A stretch of DNA of 64,000 nucleotides from Usnea hakonensis (GCA_013423325.1 BLJB01000020.1:124001-188000), one strand, 5' to 3'; counted from the first letter of the stretch, positions 10,840 to 24,118 are shown. A program made the numbers and translations. Notes: generated from the letters alone by a model not told the origin.

Positions 10840-12330
10840 ATGGACAGTGACTTTGACAGCGTGTCATGGCAGAACGATCCAGAGAGCGACAATTCAAGAC
10901 CCGCTACGGCGGAAACTAGTCGGACTGACGAAAATACGTATGGATCAAAATCAAGTGGTAAAAGGAAAGCAAACCACAGCTCAGCACAGACCGCTGCAGT
11001 CGCGGCCGCAGACAATGTGGACCTTGCGGGTGTAGGAGATGGAATACTGGATTGTACAGTAGATACGCCTCTGAAGGAGAATGATGGCACGAAAGACGCC
11101 TACATTTCCTACCTTGTCACCACCAATGTACGTACCTGTTGTGTCAAATGTCCAAACGGCCACCGCCTGAGCACCCAGACAAGTATTGACTAACAAAACC
11201 CAATGTAGACCGACTTCGCTTCCTTTCAAAAGTCCATCGCCAAAGTCCGCCGCCGTTTCACCGATTTTGTTTTTCTTTACAAGGTACTATGCCGAGAATA
11301 TCCCCAATGCGCCGTCCCTCCACTCCCAGACAAGCACAAAATGGAGTATGTCCGCGGTGATCGCTTTGGATCCGACTTTACGCATAGGAGAGCTCACTCT
11401 CTGCATCGCTTCCTGAAACGACTCGCCTTGCACCCAACTCTCCGCCGCGCCGCCCTCCTCCTGATCTTTCTTGAGTCCACAGACTGGAACTCAACGATGC
11501 GGAGTCATCCTAAACGGAGTATCAGCGTCTCCGAATCAGGCACTTCGGTATTCGACAACTTCGCAGACACCTTTGTCAACGCCTTTTCTAAAGTCCACAA
11601 GCCGGATAAACGCTTCATTGAAGTGCGGGAGAAAGCAGACAAACTCGACGAAGATCTTGGGCATGTCTCTCGTATAGTGGCACGGCTCGCTCGCAGAGAA
11701 GGAGACATAGAGTCCGATTATACCGACCTAAGTGTCCAATTCATGAAACTCGGAGCTCTGGAACCAGGTGTTGAAAGCCCAGTACATGCATTTGCCCAGG
11801 GCGTGGAGAAAACGGCGAAGGGTCTGAGTGCGTTGAAGGAACATACAGACCAAAACTACTTGGGCAGTCTACGGGACATGGAAGCCTACACTTCATCGTT
11901 AAAATCGCTGCTCAAAACCCGAGAGCAGAAACAACTCGACTACGAGGGTCTCACAGAATACCTCACGAAAGCCTCGTACGACCGCGACACTCTTGCCTCA
12001 TCTGGCAATATATCACAAGGACCTACCGGTTTCATACGTTCCAAGATCGAAGACGTGAGAGGTGTAGACCACGAGGCAAGCAAAAGAGACAGGGTGCGGA
12101 AAATGGAAATGCAGATTGAAAAGCTGGTGCGTGAGGTGGAAGATGCGAGAAGAACGACAGAGGCGTTTGATGGGGAGGTGGTGAGGGAGGTGGGGGATTT
12201 TGAGCGGATAAAGGCGGGCGAATTCAAGGATTGTCTGGGGGCGTTGGCGGATAAGCATGTCGAGTTTTATTCTGGGGTGGTGGAGACCTGGGAGAGGTAT
12301 ATCAGGGATATGGAGGCCGAGGAAGAGTGA
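10840..12330 (+). CDS. snx4: Sorting nexin-4 (Snx4/Atg24), PX-BAR protein
   Basis: Binds PI3P on endosomes and acts with other sorting nexins in retrieval to the Golgi and in selective autophagy. Two exons, 10840-11127 and 11209-12330, with an 81-bp intron (GTACGT...TAG), give 469 aa. Residues 1-80 are acidic and disordered. The PX domain spans about 85-205 and includes KVRRRFTDFVFLYKVL and PPLPDKHKMEYVRGDRFGSDF, whose basic residues match the PI3P pocket. The rest is a helical BAR domain (RFIEVREKADKLDEDLGHVSR…; SKRDRVRKMEMQIEKLVREV…) ending in an acidic tail (RDMEAEEE). The intron falls in the PX domain. The order PX then BAR and the sequence fit Snx4 better than Snx41/Atg20, which has large loops in the PX domain. 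Confidence 0.93.
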
Positions 12331-12585
12331 AAAGGTTGGTAGGGGTAATGACTGTACATAGGAGGGACAGTGCAGGGAAACTAACGCATGGGGGTAATAT
12401 ATAGCAATGGAATGGAAAACATACTAAACGATAGTTGGGATGAAAGTACGTCAAATGGCGATGAACCAAATAATTCAATACTGATGCAAATGTGCGTAGA
12501 TATGCATGCTTTAAAGGAACGCCGCGCCATGCAAAACCACAAGTACTGTACAGCCTCACAATGGAGGCAGCAATCCAAATAGCCC

Positions 12586-15188
12586 TTATCTTTCATCTTT
12601 ACCCTCATTCCCTCTCTCAGCGGCTCTCTCCGCCGGTCCATCATCCCTATACTCTTCCTCTTCCTCGTCACTAAGTAACCCCTCCTCATCACTCTCCCCT
12701 GCAAACGCATCATACAGCTCCCCAGCCCTCCTCCCCTTCTTCTTCCCGCCCACACCACCATTCGGCGCCACGTCATCATCATCGAGCATTTCAAACTCAT
12801 AATCCTCCCTCTCGCTTCTCCTGCGCTTACGGCGTTGGACATAAAAGTATGTGCCGAGACCAGCGCAGAAAAGTACAATGATTGCCAAGGCGCCATATAT
12901 CCAGATTTGAGTGCGCTTGCTGACACCGAAAGTTGGGAAGTAGTGGGGCAGGAAGTGAGAGGACTCCTTGTCTTCCTCCGGGGGTTCGGAAGGTAAAGTG
13001 GTGGCGGCAGTAGATTCCGATGCTGGTGGGGTAGTTGTTATCTGAGGACTATAGCTGGTGGATTTTACGCTGCCTGAGGGTTTCGCGTTGACGGGGCGAT
13101 GTTGGTGGTCAGTCGGGTTTGCTGGCAGATCTGTTTCGCCGGCGACGGGAGTGATGCTCACGAACGACGGAGAGGCGGTCAGCACGTCGTGGTCGTCATC
13201 ATCGTCTTCCTTGGGCATAGGTAGAAGATCTTGGGATGAAGGATCGATACATTCGCCCCAAAGAGTTAATTTCCAGTCAGTGAAAGAACCGTTATGCTCG
13301 TTTACCTCGGTGTCTTTGACAACAATGCTCCATTTGCCGACGCCAGGTTCTCCCCTGGAATAGTTAAGCATCTTGAAGCGTTTAAAAAAAGCGGAATCTA
13401 AGCTTACCAATGGGCTACAGACATGAACGTCCAGTCAACGTAGCCTTCTTTCGCGTCGTCCATGCGGCGTGTTACACTTAGATGGCTGACTAAATTTGTT
13501 GGGCTTCGGAGCTCGACACTTAGGTCACCACGGCGGGTATGTTCAATATTCATGGTGACAGTGACATGTTCGACTCTTTCCAGATTTGCTTTTTTCACTT
13601 GTTCTTCAGTGACTTCAAAGGTGCTCAATAGTCCCTCAACCCCCTGAGGTATAGGGTGTTTGACGTGTATCCAAGGTGAATTCAACCATGCTTGTGGCTT
13701 TAGGAGATCGATCGTCTTAGCCTTTTCAACCACAGCATACGCATCTAATTTACCATAGCCGTAGGCATGACTGAATTTCCGCCCAATGTAAGTCGTATCC
13801 CAGTCTTCATCCTCGTTAATTGGAACCGAAGTCAGAACAAGAAGTTGTTGCAAATCTCGCCATGTGAGCTCTGGTCGAGCTGATAACGCCAAGGCAAATA
13901 CACCAGCTCCCAATGGCGCAGCAGCGGAAGTGCCACCATGGTTCGCATAGCACTGATTGACGCCGACGTCCGTAGTGTGTATAGCATCTCCACTGCCACT
14001 GCTGTATGTAACAACCAGTTGGGCGGAACAGTGTTCCGAGTAGTATGTTTGTTTGCCTTTTCTGTCAATACCTCCAACCGTAATCGTGTAGATACTGTTA
14101 GTATACCCGTCAAAATTACAATTATCCCCAGATCCACGACCATTTCCAGCCGCGAAGACATAGATGTTTCCCTTCCCTTGTCGTCCATTCTGAATGGCGT
14201 TTACAACAGCCTTCCTGATTAGCAGACCTGGAGCATCCATTGAGCGACCGTCATCTGGAGGACCCCATGAACAAGAGTATATCTGATTGTCTTGAAACGC
14301 ATAATTCATTGCTGATGCTTCATCTTCGTCTGTGATGACCTTCGAAAGGATTCGCAGGCCCCCGATTCGGGCATTGTAGGCAACGCCGACACCACAGACC
14401 CCATTCTTTACTGCAGCAATCTCTCCAGCGCATCTTGTGCCATGTCTATCGTCTTTGAGCCGTGGTTTAGGTTCATCTGTTTGCTCGTTGAAATCGTAAG
14501 ATCCCTTAGCAAAGTAATTGTCCTTCAGATCGTCGCTGTACATATCAATTCCATCGTCGACCATGACTGCCGTGGCACCTTCGCCAGTGATACCCTGTTT
14601 CCAAACTCCAGTAACGTTTATATCATGCCCAAGCTGTATCGTATTAAACAAATGCCACTGCTCATTGAATATAGGGTCTTCGATACTGAGTTCCCTTGTC
14701 AAGTCTGTCCTCTGGGCAACAGCTTCTGGGTTCGCGACGGGCTCCGTGTTAGCAGGTGCATCTGCGGCAGCAGGAGGCTTCGCATTTGCGTCACTTCCAG
14801 GGATAGGTGGCGCACGGTCTACAAGGGGAGGCAGGATATCTCTCTTGACCATGCGTGCCTTAGTCTTCTGCTTTTGTGACCACAGGACTCCTTCCAGAGG
14901 ACCCATTCCAGTCACGTCTCGTTTTCGCCGCCGCCGCCGTAGTTCATCGAGTATAGCATCCGCGGCATGTCTCCTACTGCGGGGCGAGGAAAAGGTGTGG
15001 TGATGCGGGAGCTCTCCCAGCTTGCCTTCATAATCAAGGCCAAGCACCGATGCAACCTGTTGAGGCGAGACATCCGATTGGAGATGAAGGGCGTAGTAGT
15101 CGTGGGTCTCGTGGTTTCGAACACGTGTGATGGCCGCAGAGGAGAGGCATACCCATGCCAGCAACCTTAGGCAATTTGGAAGGAGCAT
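12586..15188 (-). CDS. kex2: Kexin, subtilisin-like proprotein convertase (Kex2)
   Basis: A Golgi membrane endoprotease that cuts secretory precursors after Lys-Arg or Arg-Arg. Exons 15188-13408 and 13354-12586 with a 53-bp intron give 849 aa. The splice joins …FMSVAHW to GEPGVGKWSIVV in the P domain. In order: a signal peptide (about 1-19), a propeptide with polybasic sites (RRRRRKRD near 85-91, VKRD near 114-117), and an S8 catalytic domain. The catalytic residues are Asp about 211 (VDDGID), His about 249 (DRHGTRCAGE), oxyanion Asn about 349 (AAGNGRG) and Ser about 421 (GGTSAAAP). The P/Homo-B domain follows, then a Ser/Thr/Pro-rich stalk, a transmembrane helix (IWIYGALAIIVLFCAGLGTY) and a basic then acidic cytosolic tail that carries Golgi sorting signals in yeast. 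Its likely targets include secreted enzymes and toxin or pheromone precursors. Confidence 0.97.
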
Positions 15189-16090
15189 TATCTGAATTCA
15201 TAGGCTCCACAGAAGCGCCATCAGCCAGGCAAAGGGTTGGAAAGGTTGATGTTCCGTGTAAATATACTCGAGAAGTCCAAAAAGGGTGTGACTTGGGAAA
15301 CAATGATCCTTTGTCCAGTGGTGGAATCGATCACTTTAAGAAAGTCTTTTACAACAAACAAATGAAATACCAATCTCGATTGCTCGCTATGAAAGGGGGA
15401 GAAGTTTGGCAATTTGGTGGAGGTATCGTGTTGTAAGGAGGCTGACGAGGGATTATTATTATTTTAGAATTGTGTCCTGTGGACTGCGTGCAGCGTACGG
15501 GGTACTCCTAGTTGTTAGAGTGGCTTGACAGCAGCCCTATTATTATTATTATTATTATAGAACGGGGGTCGGCTCTTTAGTCTTTTAGGGGGTTTCATGT
15601 ACTCCGTACGCCTAGAGACTGGCCCACAGGCTACAATTTGATTTTTTGATTTTAGCGAATCTCGGTCGACGGGCCGGTGGATTCTAAAGACTACCTTACT
15701 TTAAGCTAGGTACCTAGGTAGTTAGGGGCTGGTAAAAACCTTGGTTTCTCATGGCCCAGTCGTGGTGACTCGTGACGAGAGCTCCTGTTTACTACTCCGT
15801 ACTCTACTGACTATCGATACCTTCCTTTACCCTTCTTTTTTCTCTTTACATACCACTATCTTTTCTCGTCCTACTCTCCCACTCTAGTATCCTAGACCTC
15901 TACACTTAGGTAGCTTGCAAGATATCTACAATTCAGTATTTCACATACTGAAGGCTATTGCCAACCATGTCACTCTTTCATCAATGTTGTTAGCAATCTA
16001 CATTCTTTTGCGATAGAGAGCTCATTATAGATGCGCCACGGATAATGAGCATCTGATATCCACTCCCTTGTCAATCCTCATTACAGCGCC
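15189..16090. promoter_or_regulatory. Divergent intergenic region with TTA microsatellite
   Basis: 902 bp between the divergent Kex2 and PhoD-like genes. It has an (ATT)n tract at about 15538-15559 and a shorter one near 15450-15465. It also holds two copies of ACTCCGTA (15601-15608, 15794-15801) and a CTAGGTACCTAGGTAG block near 15708-15722. A pyrimidine-rich stretch (15820-15900) precedes the PhoD-like start. No gene was seen; it presumably contains both promoters. Confidence 0.45.
15538..15559. repeat. (ATT)n microsatellite
   Basis: A run of about seven TTA/ATT units in the Kex2/PhoD-like intergenic region. A simple repeat, likely variable in length between strains. Confidence 0.8.
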
Positions 16091-19000
16091 ATGGAGACCC
16101 AGCGCATTCAAATGCAGCGACTATACGATGCTGGCACAGACATTAATCAAACCCCGTTGAGGGTCAATCCAAACCTGCCACTTCACTCGTTCCTTCCTTC
16201 GTCGCAAACTGAGGATCGATCCCCTCTGACCAATGGCTTGGCAAGGACGACCTCCAAAAGGCGAAGACCAACTGGTACGGGGCCTGGACGGACATCAATT
16301 GAAAGCTTTCCTCAACCTCCCGCTCCAGAAGTGCCAAAGCCGCCACCCGTGTCCTACCGTCCTCCCCATAGCACTGACAACTACAGCCCGACCGAGGGCA
16401 ACTACCCTGCGTCATTTGCCGAAAGAGCGCGTGCTCTGACCGGAAGGTCGATCCCCGCAGAACCACCAGACTTCAGCCCGGAATCCCTGCCTCAGCCACC
16501 ACGGCCAGAGAGACGAGGAAGTCTCAACCGTCCGATTGGTGGAGTGTATTCCGAAATTCAGAAGCACAAGAGAGACTCGTACCCACCCCCCAACGGTCCT
16601 GTATCACCGCGGCGCTTCTCAAATCCAGCAAGTCCACGACAATTCGAATCTAGAAGTGTTAATCCTCCTAGTCGGAAGGTTAGCTCAGCTACAGCTCCGC
16701 AGCATGAGTACATGAGCGCTACTCCTCCTAGTCGGACATCCAGCTCGGCGACGGCTCAGAGATACCCTGAAACTGCGTTCTCTGTCACCCAGCCAAGTGC
16801 TAGACGTGCTTCGGCTGGTGTAGCGCAATCACAAAAAAAGGAGTGGGCGCCAGAGCATTCCCCATTACAGAAACTTGAGGCTGAACTTACCTTCAAGGAG
16901 AAGAAACGAGCACGTGTAGAGGCTGCTGAGCAGAAGCTTCGAGAGTCTCAAGCGCGCGACAGGCAACACGATTCTATTCGAGGAAGTGACCTTGCTCCAG
17001 ATCGGAGCATATCAAGACAAGTCTCCGCGAAAACTGGTGCTGCTACAATTCGAGGACTTCCGGATCAGACTGAAGCCAATCGACCTGACAGGCACAGCGA
17101 ACAGCCGGTAGCTGAATCGCAATCTCAACGGATACTCGGAAAGATTTCTTCCGACTCATATCAGCCTTTGTCTGGAGAACGCACAGGGAAGACGTCCACA
17201 AGATCGACCGAGAAGCCTCAGCTCGAACAGCATTCAGGACGAGGCGTCAGATTTCAAGGCGAAGAGGATATCGAAGATCCTGGTACCTTCTCTAGCGATA
17301 TGGACAATGCAGACTCCCGTGCTCCTAGGAGAAGTTGGAGAACGGATACTCTAGCAAGATCAGACGAAGAACGTGCTGCTCGTCGAGAGAAACTTCGTCA
17401 AGATCCAGTGACCACAAAAAATCGGACGTCATCTAGAGATGTACCGACAGCACAGCGGGAACTTTACGCTAGTAGAATACAAAGATCCGACCAAAACGCG
17501 TCAGCCACGGCTTATGGAGGCGCGTCAAACTCAATGATAAGGCATTCAGTACAAGCCCAAGGGCAGACCCAAATGTCCGCAGTACATCCACAAAGTGATT
17601 CTGATGTCCAAGCTACACAGAGTGCCGGATTTGGTAGTGAGCCGCACGGCGCTATCGAGGGTCAAGGAAATCGAAAACACCACCTTTCCAGCTTCTTACA
17701 TAGGGGTCATAAACATAATGCCGATGTGTATGAACAGTCTAATGTTAGACCAAGAAATCTTGATGAGTGGAGGCAAGGAGGTACAGCAAGACTCACAGCT
17801 GCTGACTTTGCCACCGAGCCAGAGTCGACAGATAGCGGCAATACGTGGTGGGAGAAGAGCAAGTCGGACAGTAGCCGCACGTCGGGAAGAGCACGACAGA
17901 CACAAGACTTCCAAGGAGTCCCTCAAAACAGCAACGGTAAGATACCAGATTCACTTTCTAGTCAAAAAGCAAAACGTGGAGAGTCGCCCTCAAGCGAACA
18001 CATTATTCGTACAAGGCAATATGTTGGCCAAGAGCATTTCCCGAGGGTCAAAAACCAATCGGACTCACCTCATGAGAGTCATGTGTCCCACCTTCTTCAT
18101 CGTACAAGGCATGAGCAGCTTTCGGGTCTTTCGTCTATATACTCTTACTCATGTACCAATCTTGCTGATCACGATCCTGCACACTTTGAACATATTTGCG
18201 AGCCATACTTGAGCAAAGAGCTAACTTTGAGTATGCGGTCTATCCGCATACGGCCAGCACCAGCACTCGCTACCTTCAATCCAGCACTCTATCTTAAATG
18301 CGGTCCTCTTTTGCGCTACACAGGCTTGAAGAGAGATAGACTGCAAACCCAGACCAGGAACGGCCCATCCAGCAGCGAACGTGAGACATGGAGAGGTAGT
18401 GTCATGATCGTCACAGCAGATGCCGAATCATCTTATGATCCTGCACCAACCTTGCGCTTATTTCCCGAAGCCATGGATCTCTTGCCTCCGCCACCGCAGC
18501 GTACTGAGGCCGAAGACGATCATGAATTGCCTGCCGAGTATATGGATCCCATAGCAGGCTTGCCGAAACTTTCAAGAAGTGGTAAGACTGTATATGTCAA
18601 GCCTGTAGATGATCTTGAGCAAGGAGTGGACTTGTCCCGACTTGAAGATGATGATGGGCTCTTTGAAGAATTTCGTACTGCCGCGGTTCCGACAGCCTAT
18701 GGGACCCCTGACTTTCATCCAGGACGCAGTAATGGAGCATCGTCAACAAATACAAAGACAGGAAATCGCGTGGAGAGAGCATCAAAGAGAGGTCAACAAG
18801 TCAGAGGTATCCGGCTGCATGCAGAGCGTGGTGTCACTTTTTGGCGCTTCAGTCTGGAAGTTGAGCTCAGTGCACGACAAACTCGCGTTGCCTACAGTAT
18901 AAATGACTCGCCGTCCGTAGGGTTCTGGATACCTGGGAGAGGCCAGTCAATGAACGCCATGTTCCATAGCTGCAACGGATTTAGTATGAGCGTTAAGTAA

Positions 19001-21817
19001 GTCTGGACATCTTGGGGAGAGTTCCACGCTTACAAAGGAACAGCCCGGATAATTTCTCTGGACCTGATCCTCTTTGGCGAGATGTGCTCAATTGTCACCA
19101 GACGCGACCATTCCATGTAATGATTGGCGGGGGGGACCAAATTTACAACGATGCTGTCATGAGCCAAAGCCCTCTTTTTCGGGCGTGGCTTGATATCAAG
19201 AATCCACATCAAAAACACGAAGCTGATTTTTCGCCGTCGATGCGCAAGGAACTGGAGACCTTCTATCTCGAAAGGTACTCCATGTGGTTTTCTCAAGGTC
19301 TTTTCGGCATGGCCAACTCCCAGATCCCAATGGTAAACATGTGGGATGACCATGGTAAGTTTGCTCCCATTTGGCAGGTCTTGCTGCTTGTCTCCCTGCT
19401 CGATGCAATATCATCCTATGTCGCAATGGAACTATGTGAGAGATAAGTGGCTGATAGTCTTTCTACAGACATTATCGATGGGTTCGGGTCGTATCCACAT
19501 CATTTTATGAGCACGCCAGTATTTTGCGGCCTAGGAGCTGTTGCTTTTAAATATTATATGCTATTTCAACACCAAAGCGTTCCAGACGAAGCACCCGCTG
19601 ATGAGCCAAGTTGGCTCTGGGGGTCTACGCCTGGGCCTTATATCCATGAATTTAGTAGGAGTGTTTTTGTCTCTCTTGGGAAAAATGTCCTTCTTCTTGC
19701 TCTAGATTGTCGTACAGAGCGAACAGTAAGTGAGAATTAGACTAAAAGATACCGTCCTTGTGCTGATTCAGCTTAGAGAGAAGAGATCCTGAGCGAAGAG
19801 ACATATCACATGGTCCTCGATAGATGCCGAAGAGAGATTGTTGAGGGTGAAACTAAACACCTTATTGTGGTACTTGGCGTACCGATTGCATACCCAAGAT
19901 TAGTCTGGCTCGAGAACTTGATCACAAGTAGAGTGATGGACCCTGTCAAAGCCCTTGGTCGAGCTGGCATGCTTGGAGGTTTCCTCAACAAATTCGACGG
20001 TGGTGTCGAAATCTTGGACGATTTAGACGATCACTGGACGGCAAAGAATCACAAACAAGAGCGAAATTGGTTTGTGCAGGAGCTCCAGGAATTGGCTGCA
20101 GAGAAGTCGGTCAGGGTGACAATACTTGGGTAAGTGTAAAGAACACCATTGGGACTCTATTCGATTCTAACGAACGACCAGTGGTGATGTCCATCTAGCA
20201 GCGGTCGGCCAATTCTACTCAAATCCTAAGCTGAAGATACCAAAAGATCGGGACCATCGCTACATGGCCAATGTCGTCTCATCTGCCATTGTCAACACGC
20301 CTCCACCAAACAACATGGCAGATATTCTCAACAAGCGTAACAAGACTCATCATTTTGACAGTGACACGGATGAAGACATGATTCCGATGTTTACCCAGGA
20401 CGTGAACGGCAAGCTCAGAAATAACAAAAGACTCTTGCCACGACGAAATTGGTGCTCAATCAGAGAGTACTATCCTGGATCCACGCCTCCACCAACACCA
20501 CCTCAGTCGGAGCCACAGACCCCGAGCGACGAATCCCCGCCGCCTCCAACTCGCCTACAAAGGACCTTATCACTGACGAGGGCAGATGTAAAACCTGGTA
20601 ACCTCATTCGCAGACTCTCAGGTCGTGGACCAACGCCAAGTATTGATTATCCGCCTTCAAACAAGTACGACACTGAGGACTCTCCATCCTCGCCCCCGCC
20701 TGATGGTTATTTTCCTCTTCAGCCAAAAACGCCTCAAAGAGCTGCCACCATTAGCGGGAATGTCGGTCAGCGCCAAAGCTCAGCCCCTCTTCCACGTCCT
20801 GGTAACTTTCATCGCCGTCCGACCAATATGAGCGAGAAAGCTGCGGCGAAAGGGGGAGACGTGGATGACATGACAGGTCACATCAACCTTGAACATGGGC
20901 TCGATGTAGTCCTGAATTGTGAAGTCAATCAGAAAGATCCGGCAGGTATCACCGTTCCTTACCGGCTTCTAATTCCAGCGCTTTGGTACGAAGGAGGTGA
21001 AGACGTGAACACCGAGACTTTTCAGAAGAAGGGCATCCTGTCTCGGCTGGGCAGTTTCAGAGGTACGAGGAGAAACACTCTAGCTGGTGGTCAAGGTCGG
21101 GGCAATTGGGGCCGGCAAGACAGCCTTACACCAAGTGGCAGCGAAGGAGAGAATGAGTATGACGATGAGGAAGAAGCGGAGGCTGAACCCGTCAAACCTC
21201 GACGTTGGAGCTTTGGAGTCTCCCAGAGAAGGCAGTATCGAGACCAAACGCCGCCAATCGAACGAGGATATGGCGACCCGAAGTCTCAGAAGCAAAGAGA
21301 TTTCGAGGATCGTAACCAGCAAATTGAGCAAGGAAAGAAGCAGCCCTTTGCAATGCCGCCACGACAGCAAAGGCAATATGGAGATCTGGGGCAACAGCAA
21401 GGCCAGGTTACTAGCTCTGGTTCAAATGAGGCACGGCAAGATTCTGTCGATTACCACCAGCATCTTGATGCGAGTCCACCCATTCCGAACAATGGCTACC
21501 AACGTAAGCCAAGTAAGGTCGAGAGCATGCTAGGTGTTGGCCCTCAGACCCGCGCCAACAGGTCCCCCGCTAATGGTGTGATTGCTGATGACAATGCTGA
21601 GTCTGGCGCTCAAGGTTATTCCGAGAGTGACGGCTCTGAGAGCGACGAATACCAAGCAGAACCGCCTAAAACTTCATCATCATCAAAGCCCATTTCTCAG
21701 GGCTATAGTGGCATCGAGGCATACTCGAAGAAGAAGGATACAGGGTGGAGGAGGTTCTTGCATAAGGTCAAAGATATTGAGGAGAGGAGTTCTGGACGGC
21801 GTGCCCCAACCAATTAG
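16091..21817 (+). CDS. Giant PhoD-like metallophosphatase with long disordered N-terminus
   Basis: Five exons, 16091-18996, 19044-19354, 19469-19725, 19777-20129 and 20182-21817, give about 1820 aa. The first acceptor could also be 6 bp upstream (19037), which changes SVNPDN to SVKNSPDN. Residues 1-700 are disordered, with Pro/Ser/Arg-rich and short near-repeat stretches. A folded module follows (about 700-960, ending MNAMFHSCNGFS). The PhoD-like catalytic part is rich in metal-ligand motifs: FHVMIGGGDQIYND, MWDDHDIIDGFGSYP, LLLALDCRTERT and ILGGDVHLAAVGQFYSN. The C-terminal third is again disordered (Pro-rich, then acidic, then Gln-rich) and ends in a basic stretch (KKKDTGWRRFLHKVKDIEER). 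PhoD-type enzymes are Ca/Fe-dependent phosphomono/diesterases; the substrate of this fungal branch is not known to me. No signal peptide is seen, so it is probably intracellular. Confidence 0.85.
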
Positions 21818-22370
21818 AGTATGAGTGTTGGCAACTTTCAAAGGATAGAATCAGAGAGAGGCAGGCAAAAGAATGGGAAACAGGATATCATTAGGCTGCA
21901 GCGTTAAGTTGGGTCTTGATCCCTTATCCTTATAATAATTACATAGCGATTCAGCGATAGCAGTACGAGTACAAAGTGTCGGCGATTGTATGATAACGAA
22001 TCTGCATTATGAATTGCCATGAGAACATGAGCCTCTTGGAACGCCGTCGCTATGCTTCATAGTTGTCATTGGCCACCTTGCTGCCGGCAAGCAGATTGCT
22101 CCACGTTATGCACGAATATCTATTTTACATGTTCTCATCAATCACATGGCTCCCTCAGCCTGACTTCTCGCAGGAAAGCTGCCAGAATGTGGAGTCCCTT
22201 TTTGCTTCTGCACCAATTCCAGGCACCATACCGAGGGCAATCGGGATTCATAAGAATACTACTTCAAATTGAGCGCCAATGATGGAATGGCTTCCGTGTG
22301 GACGTCGATATTGTTGACACTGGAGAGATCGCCGCTTCTTGGTATCCGTTTTCGCTCGCGAAGGCGCTGA
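21818..22370. other. Intergenic between convergent genes
   Basis: 553 bp holding the 3' UTRs of the PhoD-like and Wss1 genes. Short frames near 22050-22280 have no protein-like features and no repeats were seen. Confidence 0.4.
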
Positions 22371-23723
22371 CTACGAACTCTGCTTCATACTCCCGCACCT
22401 AGCACACGTCCACCACTCGCTCTCCATAAAGTTCCCGCAGGCATGACAGGACCAACCCAGCGGTTTCGCCGGCAGTTGCGATGTCGTGGCGTCTAGTGAC
22501 ATGAGCGACTTGATCGCTTTCTTGGAGTTGCTATCCCTGATCGAAGTTGGTTTAGCTTGAGTCGAGCCAACTGATTGAGGGTGTGGTAGGGGTGAAGGCG
22601 GTGGAGTTGGGCGCTCGGTGCTGCAGGCATCGCAGCAGAGATAGTTGGCTGGGTTCACAAGAGTGCATATATCGCAAGTCCAGGAGTCCGAGTATGGTGC
22701 TTGGGGGGTGGGGGGTGGAGGTTGCGTGTGTAGGGGCAGCGTGCTTTGGTTGTGGCGTAGACTTGCGGTGTTTGGGGCAGAGGGTATGGGTTTTGTTGAT
22801 GCTGGGACTGGGGGTGCCCGAACGGATCGGGTTCCCGCATTTTTGGTCTGGTCAAAGCTTCCTTGGCTGCCAGCAGGATACTCTTTGCTGGGCGGGATGT
22901 AGGCGTCGCCGTACTTTTCCCTCTCTTCTTCCTGGACGAGGTCGATGTACGCGATCATGATTGCTTCTTCATCTGCGTCATCCACGTCTGCTTTGGTCCG
23001 GACCCCCCTTTTATTCGTCTCTCGGTCTATTTCCCTCTCACGCTCGGCACCGACGCCGCTAGCACAGCCTTTCATGATTGCTGCTCTCCTCGCCGCGGCG
23101 TCTGCAATGATTTTCCTGATATCCGCGCCCCGCTGCACTGGAGCACCTCCCAGTCTTTGCCCTGATCCTGCGGTGAGATCTCGTCGTTTTTCTGCATTCA
23201 CGCGAGCTAGGCGACGGGCTTCATGCATAGGTATACGGCCCCTTCCGCCGAGCTTGTGACCTGTGGAAAGGAAACCTTCGCCTGTGTAGCCTTTGCGGAT
23301 TAATTGCTCATGCTCATCGCGGAGCTGGTTCCAGAGGTTGTGGAAAGATTCGTCGTGGGGTCCAAAGACGATGTGGCAGAGCCTAGAAAATCACCGTTAG
23401 CCATGTAGCTGGAAGATTGATGTTACTTTGTCTTACTCGTGTAGCATTGTATCGGTGACCTCTTCTACGGGAAGAAATTGACGCTCGTCGCCAGGGTATC
23501 TCAGGCGCAGGCATATTTTCTGTCCTTTGTTTATATTCAAGCCCAAAAGGTTACGCTCTTGTGGATAGAATTCCGTCAAGACCCCGACCCTCCACCCTCG
23601 CTGTCTCATTATGGGCTTGACCAGAGAGGCGACTTTGCGGAGTGTTTGCAACGCCTCCGCTTCTCGGGGGCGCGACCTTTCATGTTGATATTCACCAACG
23701 GCGGGATCGTGCTCGAACGTCAT
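22371..23723 (-). CDS. wss1: Wss1-type WLM-domain DNA-dependent metalloprotease
   Basis: Degrades proteins crosslinked to DNA (such as trapped topoisomerase) and works with SUMO and Cdc48; SPRTN is the functional counterpart in animals. Exons 23723-23437 and 23382-22371 with a 54-bp intron give 432 aa. The intron splits the active site: the junction restores HELCHIVFGPH, the HExxH zinc site with its third His, in the WLM domain (about 1-200). After a charged linker there are two C-terminal zinc-ribbon modules. The first is a good RanBP2-type finger (WTCDICTLVNPANYLCCDAC, near 330). The last one (WSCHACGNFMESEWWTCARC, near 405-424) keeps the four Cys but lacks the usual Asn. Paired terminal fingers fit fungal Wss1 proteins. 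A SUMO- or Cdc48-binding motif probably lies in the linker but I could not define it. Confidence 0.93.
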
Positions 23724-24118
23724 TTCGAGGACTATGTTAAGGAGAGTTGCCGACGGTCATAGGCATATGACAGGAGGACTGAGGTGATTTCCTAGCAGAA
23801 CAATAGGTGGGGTGGTACATTGCCTCCCGAAGCCACCAGAATCGTGCTTATGAATCCCTTCTGCCACCCTCATAACCTTCAAGATTCCTCCACCCCTAGC
23901 GAGCTCCAGCTGTTCCTTCAACACGTGTCAACACTTCGGGTTTCGCATCAAAGGTATCTGAAAATTGGTGATTAAAAAGGGAACATATGTAGGTGACTCG
24001 GCTAATCCTCGGGGGTTTGAATAGCATATAGGATCTCACTGGAGTCGCCGACAACCGAGGCGAACCACTTGAGCAAGTGTACTAGCCCTCTCCTTCCCAA
24101 CTTCAGGAGCTGGTATTC
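23724..24118. promoter_or_regulatory. Divergent intergenic region
   Basis: 395 bp between the Wss1 and DUF1776 start codons, presumably both promoters. No distinct motif was identified. Confidence 0.4.
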
